64,000 bases of DNA from Fagopyrum homotropicum (lineage: Eukaryota > Streptophyta > Magnoliopsida > Caryophyllales > Polygonaceae). Position numbers and translations under genes: made by a program. The notes below the pieces were generated by a model. The model was not told the DNA's origin. It saw only the letters and a program-made list of their open reading frames with translations, and searched no databases. The stretch covers positions 155,358,409 through 155,422,408 of the forward strand of contig BSWB01000002.1 of assembly GCA_033239125.1 (NCBI GenBank), in the 5' to 3' direction. This document shows positions 60,401-64,000 of this stretch, one piece after another (position 1 is the first letter of the stretch; each line of letters starts with the position of its first letter).

Positions 60401-63036
60401 ATTCGATTGTATATATCACTGCATTTGATGTATGATCAGTATAAAAATTAATGTTGTTAGTTATAACATCGAAACAAAAATGATTGAGTCATAAAAATAT
60501 ATTTAACAAACACATATATATTTATAGTTTATAATATACACAAAAATTCATATATAAACTATTATACAAACAATTTATTTATAAGAAATTATATTTAGTA
60601 TGTATTGTAAATAATATATGTACCTAACATTACTCTTCCAAAAATTTTGTTCACCTTTATGTCTTTAATCATCTCATCAAGCTTCATTTTGAAAACCCTG
60701 CTGATAATATCTGGTCTATCATCCGGTTGCAGACCTCTGGACTGTACATACCTTGTTATTTCTGGCCACTTGGAGTTGCATGTGAACGTTATGAATAAGT
60801 CAGGGTGCCCGAGATATCTACATATTGCCATAGCATCTTGGTAGTTCTGTAACATATATCTGGAACCACCGGTAAACGATGACGGTAAAATCATAGGTTT
60901 ACCAGTAGAAGATCCACCTATCGTTCCATTACTCGCTGCATCGGTAAGATTGCTGTAGAGATCAGATCTGAGTTTGGTTTGGTTACTCCTCAAATAATTC
61001 AATCTTTGTGACTCAATCATAGTGTAAGCATCAACCAGAAATTGCTGGAATAACTTCCTTGAAAGCAACAAATGCTTTCCTTCTCCATTTCTGTCTTGAA
61101 TACGAAACGCTAAGAACTCACGCAAACTCAGTCGGAGTCGTTTTCTTGATTTTTTCAAACCTGACTCTTTTAGCATAATATCAATCCTGTATCCATCTTC
61201 TCCATATGGAAACAACAATGGATATTGCAAGGCAAGAAAAGATGGATGAATTTCATTGATCCTTTGTATTCCACCATCGATTTTCTGCAATACTACATCC
61301 CTTGGTTGTGTAGTTGTATCAATATCACCAACAATAACAGCTGCTACCTCAGATGCGGTAGGCATATTGTATCTACGAGCATCGGTATCTCTGGAGCTTA
61401 TCAATCTCAACTTGATGTTTGCTCGTGGATCGTTCCGTATCATGTCTTTTGCAATCCTAAACCCCTTCGCATGAGGATTGTGCTCGTCAATCATTGCTTT
61501 CAAATCTGTGACTATGGAACGATCCAGATTACAATCACCATCGGAGCTGAAAAAAAACTTTGTTAGACTAAAGTATTTACATAATTTTAGAAATTTTCAT
61601 TCTATTTGTTAGTGAATTGAATTTTTTTTAATCCATTGAATTAAACATTAAAGAATTAAAACTAAATGTTGAGTAGTATACCTTATTGCACGCAATCTAT
61701 TTTGTTCTTCGTCGTTGGTGTCAATTATATACATCTGGGAATAAATTGGAGGATAACCTTCTTTTGGCAGCATAGTTCCTATGAAATGGTTATTCTTTCC
61801 ACGTATACGAAATCCCATCGGGCCGCGTCCTTGAGGTCGTTTAACAACTTTACCACCCATGGATGTAAAAGCAAACATCATATTGTACGCTCGGGTATTT
61901 TTCTTAAAGTGCTTAGACCTCCTTCCGTTGTCTAATAACAATTGCGACAGGATTGGAGGAGGATCTTTCAGGTACGGCAATTCAACCTTTCCATTCAAAC
62001 AACACAAGGAGAATTGGGGGACCCTTTGATTTTTCCCCTTCTCTAGTCTTTCTCCATACCACAACAATGCACCACACGATTTACATTCCCAAGTAGGATC
62101 ACCAAGTTCTAAGTATTCTACATGTTTAACAAAATATAACACATTGGTATAAATATTGTAAAATACATCTAAATGGAGAAGTAAACAAATGAAATTTACC
62201 ATCAGATTGGATATTGCTTGGCAATTCATCATCATCATCAATTTGAGAATTATAATGGTCTTCTATTGATGCTGTGCAATAAAGAATAAGCGTTAGCCAA
62301 TATGATTATTTTATTATATAGTATTCTATAAGTGAACATGTTTTTTTAACGTGACATAAAATAATAAATAACTATATAACTATCTATATATATATAGTAC
62401 AAGGATAGGGAGACAAATACCGTCGCTGTCGTCATCGGGTTCAAAATCGTCCGTGACACTGTAATCGTAATGAACGGGAGATTCTCGGGTAAGACCTGTG
62501 TAAAATACGAAATAAGTTATTATTATTAGGATATTACAATTGTTTAATACAGTTCTTATAAAATCAGATATAAACGATAATATTTAAAATTTTAAAAAAT
62601 TATATAAATATACCATTGTGTTGATTCAATACTGTGGTACCGACTGCATTGTTGGAACGCAAGTTAGTTGTTCCTGGTATGTAGTTTGATATAGACGGCA
62701 ATGATGTATTCTGAGTTACTATATCAAGAGAAAAGATTAAAAACACAATTGGAAATTGTTTATTATAAGTTAATTCATAAAAAGGATGGGTAAATGATGG
62801 ATACAATTTGTAATGTCCGATAAGGGTAGCCTGTTTGAACATTGATTAACACCATTACACCTTGATGATTCACCTGAAGTATAAAAAAAATAGTTATTAC
62901 TTGAAGAAAAATAAAAATATTATTAAATAGTAACAATTGTATTACTGTTTGAGATACCACCGCCACTATGATTTTGCCTTTTCTGTGAAATTGCAAACTT
63001 TCTCTTCAAACGATTATACTTTGTGGATGTCTCCAT
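57414..63036 (-). CDS. Helitron Rep/helicase, nine exons, intact
   Basis: Exons: 63036-62946, 62873-62805, 62718-62614, 62495-62421, 62271-62200, 62117-61682, 61546-60624, 60418-59186, 59077-57414. All junctions are GT-AG and the sum is 4,668 nt, 1,555 residues, no internal stop. An N-terminal basic segment is followed by RLPLSDITN and a Cys-pair region (CKSCGALLWY). The Helitron-like N domain covers ~280-590 (HPSFLALQYPLLFPYGEDGY; GSRYMLQNYQDAMAICR). The Rep HUH nuclease has FQKRGLPHAHILVF (H604, H606) and the tyrosine motif YLFKY (Y739, Y743). The PIF1-type helicase has Walker A GYGGTGKT (1100-1107), Walker B IIWDEA (1177-1182) and, near the end, TINKSQGQS and YVAISRV. It would nick, unwind and transfer single-stranded DNA for rolling-circle-like transposition. 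Length fits known plant Helitron proteins. Confidence 0.92.
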
Positions 63037-64000
63037 AGTTTGTTCCTACAAAAAAAATAAATAATAAATGGTATTAAATAATATGAAATAGATATTATAA
63101 TAAACGTAAATATTTGATTATAATATATATATATATACTTATAAATATTTAAAATTTCCACTAATATAAGTATATAAGGCGTAATAAAACCAATTCAAAA
63201 CATTTCCACATCCATATACATATTTTGATTAATGATCAATTGGCCCATTAAGGTTTATAGACTTAGCAATGGGCCCATTGTAACATTAAGTTTCCTTATG
63301 CTTAGCAATGGGTCCCGTAACCTCAGCACACAAAATCGCCGGTAGGTATGAAACCACTCAATATGTTCCATGAATCTGCCACGAGGATAAGACTCTCCGG
63401 CGCAGGTTCGTTCCCCTATTCGTTTCCCCATTCCATTTAAATTCGACAACTGTCTCACCAGTCTAAGATGAATTAAACGATTTCAGGAATTATTCTGTCG
63501 AGACTTTCCAGTCTCTACAAATCATTATCCACTCCACCGATGCCGTCTACAGGTATGTGAATTTGTGAATTTGATTTTAGGGTTTATAAATTTAAATTTT
63601 CAGCTTTGCATTCTTGATTAGGATTCATTGGTTATGGATTATTTGAGGTGTTTGATATTTGATTCATACTTTTCTGGATTTCAATAGCAATCTGTAGTGT
63701 ATATTCCTAATCTTGTATATTTGGTAGTCGATAGTGTGAACATATTACTAAAACTCCAATAAATATAGAGCTAATTCCAGAGTAAAAAAAAGGCAATCAA
63801 GCTTTTTACTTAGACAAAGATCTTCTAAAAGTTCATACTAATCATGGACAACTTTAGTCTACGCAGCTAAAAATATGAAATTAATAAGAAATTATAGAGT
63901 TTGATTTAAGGAAAAAAATCAATTATTAAGATGTTATTATATTAGTTCATTTGTAAAAATGTAAATCATCTTCATTATGAAATACGATGTTAATTTCTTG
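63037..64000. other. Upstream region of the Helitron gene and window edge
   Basis: AT-rich to ~63,230, then a GC-richer stretch (63,240-63,560) with ACTTAGCAATGGG/GCTTAGCAATGGG repeated near 63,262 and 63,300. An ATG at 63,540 is followed after 13 bases by a GTATGT donor-like site, resembling the first exon of a + strand gene leaving the window. It could equally be Helitron leader sequence or a captured fragment. The Helitron 5' end should lie here or beyond. Confidence 0.4.

Larger units (their letters stand above)
57071..63036 (-). mobile_element. Candidate autonomous Helitron (5' end unresolved)
   Basis: The 3' terminus on the - strand is CTAG (ending at 57,071) followed by T, preceded by a hairpin of CCCGT and ACGGG arms (57,082-57,098) seven bases away. 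The element carries one large intact Rep-helicase gene, ending 343 bp from the terminus. The 5' TC terminus must lie to the right of 63,036 but could not be placed, so the right border given is only the start codon. It has no RPA-like gene as far as visible. Confidence 0.85.

Noticed and set aside
1..64000. CRISPR arrays, bacterial operons, rRNA or organellar insertions
   Set aside because: No regularly spaced repeats with unique spacers, no ribosome-binding-site-led gene clusters and no recognisable organellar or rRNA genes were found.

Overview
The window is nuclear DNA of a flowering plant, most likely a eudicot. Three multi-exon genes have short GT-AG introns, the intergenic DNA is AT-rich, and the sequence is crowded with plant-type transposons: L1 LINEs with an RNase H tail, a Ty3/Gypsy element primed by initiator tRNA-Met, Helitrons, MULEs and hAT elements. 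I see no bacterial, viral or organellar gene block, no CRISPR array and no tRNA or rRNA gene.

Host genes. Each was rebuilt exon by exon, and each adds up to an intact reading frame. (1) 21.7-25.2 kb, + strand: a 549-residue five-pass membrane protein with a signal peptide, of the tweety-like plant family. (2) 32.1-33.6 kb, + strand: a 257-residue RING-CH (RINGv) membrane E3 ubiquitin ligase. (3) 46.4-40.2 kb, - strand: a quiescin sulfhydryl oxidase (QSOX; thioredoxin plus Erv/ALR domains and a C-terminal anchor) with two possible C-termini.

Left part, 1.7-20.9 kb, is nested transposon debris. A family of ~740-bp non-autonomous Helitrons (5' TC, 3' hairpin plus CTAG) occurs at least twice with both ends. 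One copy (2113-3796) was invaded by a Pack-MULE (2473-3417, perfect 9-bp target duplication) carrying a gene fragment. Another Helitron was split 15 bp from its 5' terminus by a 2.9-kb solo LTR (4264-7159, perfect 5-bp target duplication). Two 5'-truncated L1 LINEs follow (16.6-18.0 and 18.5-19.9 kb), then a second gene-fragment-bearing terminal-repeat element at 20.2 kb.

Middle part, 25.8-40 kb: a decayed hAT transposase gene, a hAT-type MITE with a perfect 8-bp target duplication (28.3-28.55 kb), a 196-bp LINE tail with a 20-bp target duplication (30.4 kb), a second MITE just after the RING-CH gene, and a long broken L1 LINE (35.6-38.7 kb) containing a perfect 66-bp palindrome.

Right part, 47-63 kb, holds the two most active-looking elements. 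An LTR retrotransposon (47,080-57,035) has 2,870-bp LTRs that differ at only three positions noticed by eye and a perfect TTAAT target duplication. Its internal region holds only wrecked pol, so it looks like a recent insertion mobilised in trans. Next to it lies a Helitron whose nine exons on the - strand join into an unbroken 1,555-codon Rep/helicase with the HUH motif, two catalytic-type tyrosines and a complete PIF1-type helicase. Its 3' terminus closely resembles the termini of the small Helitrons at 2-9 kb, so it is a candidate driver of that family.
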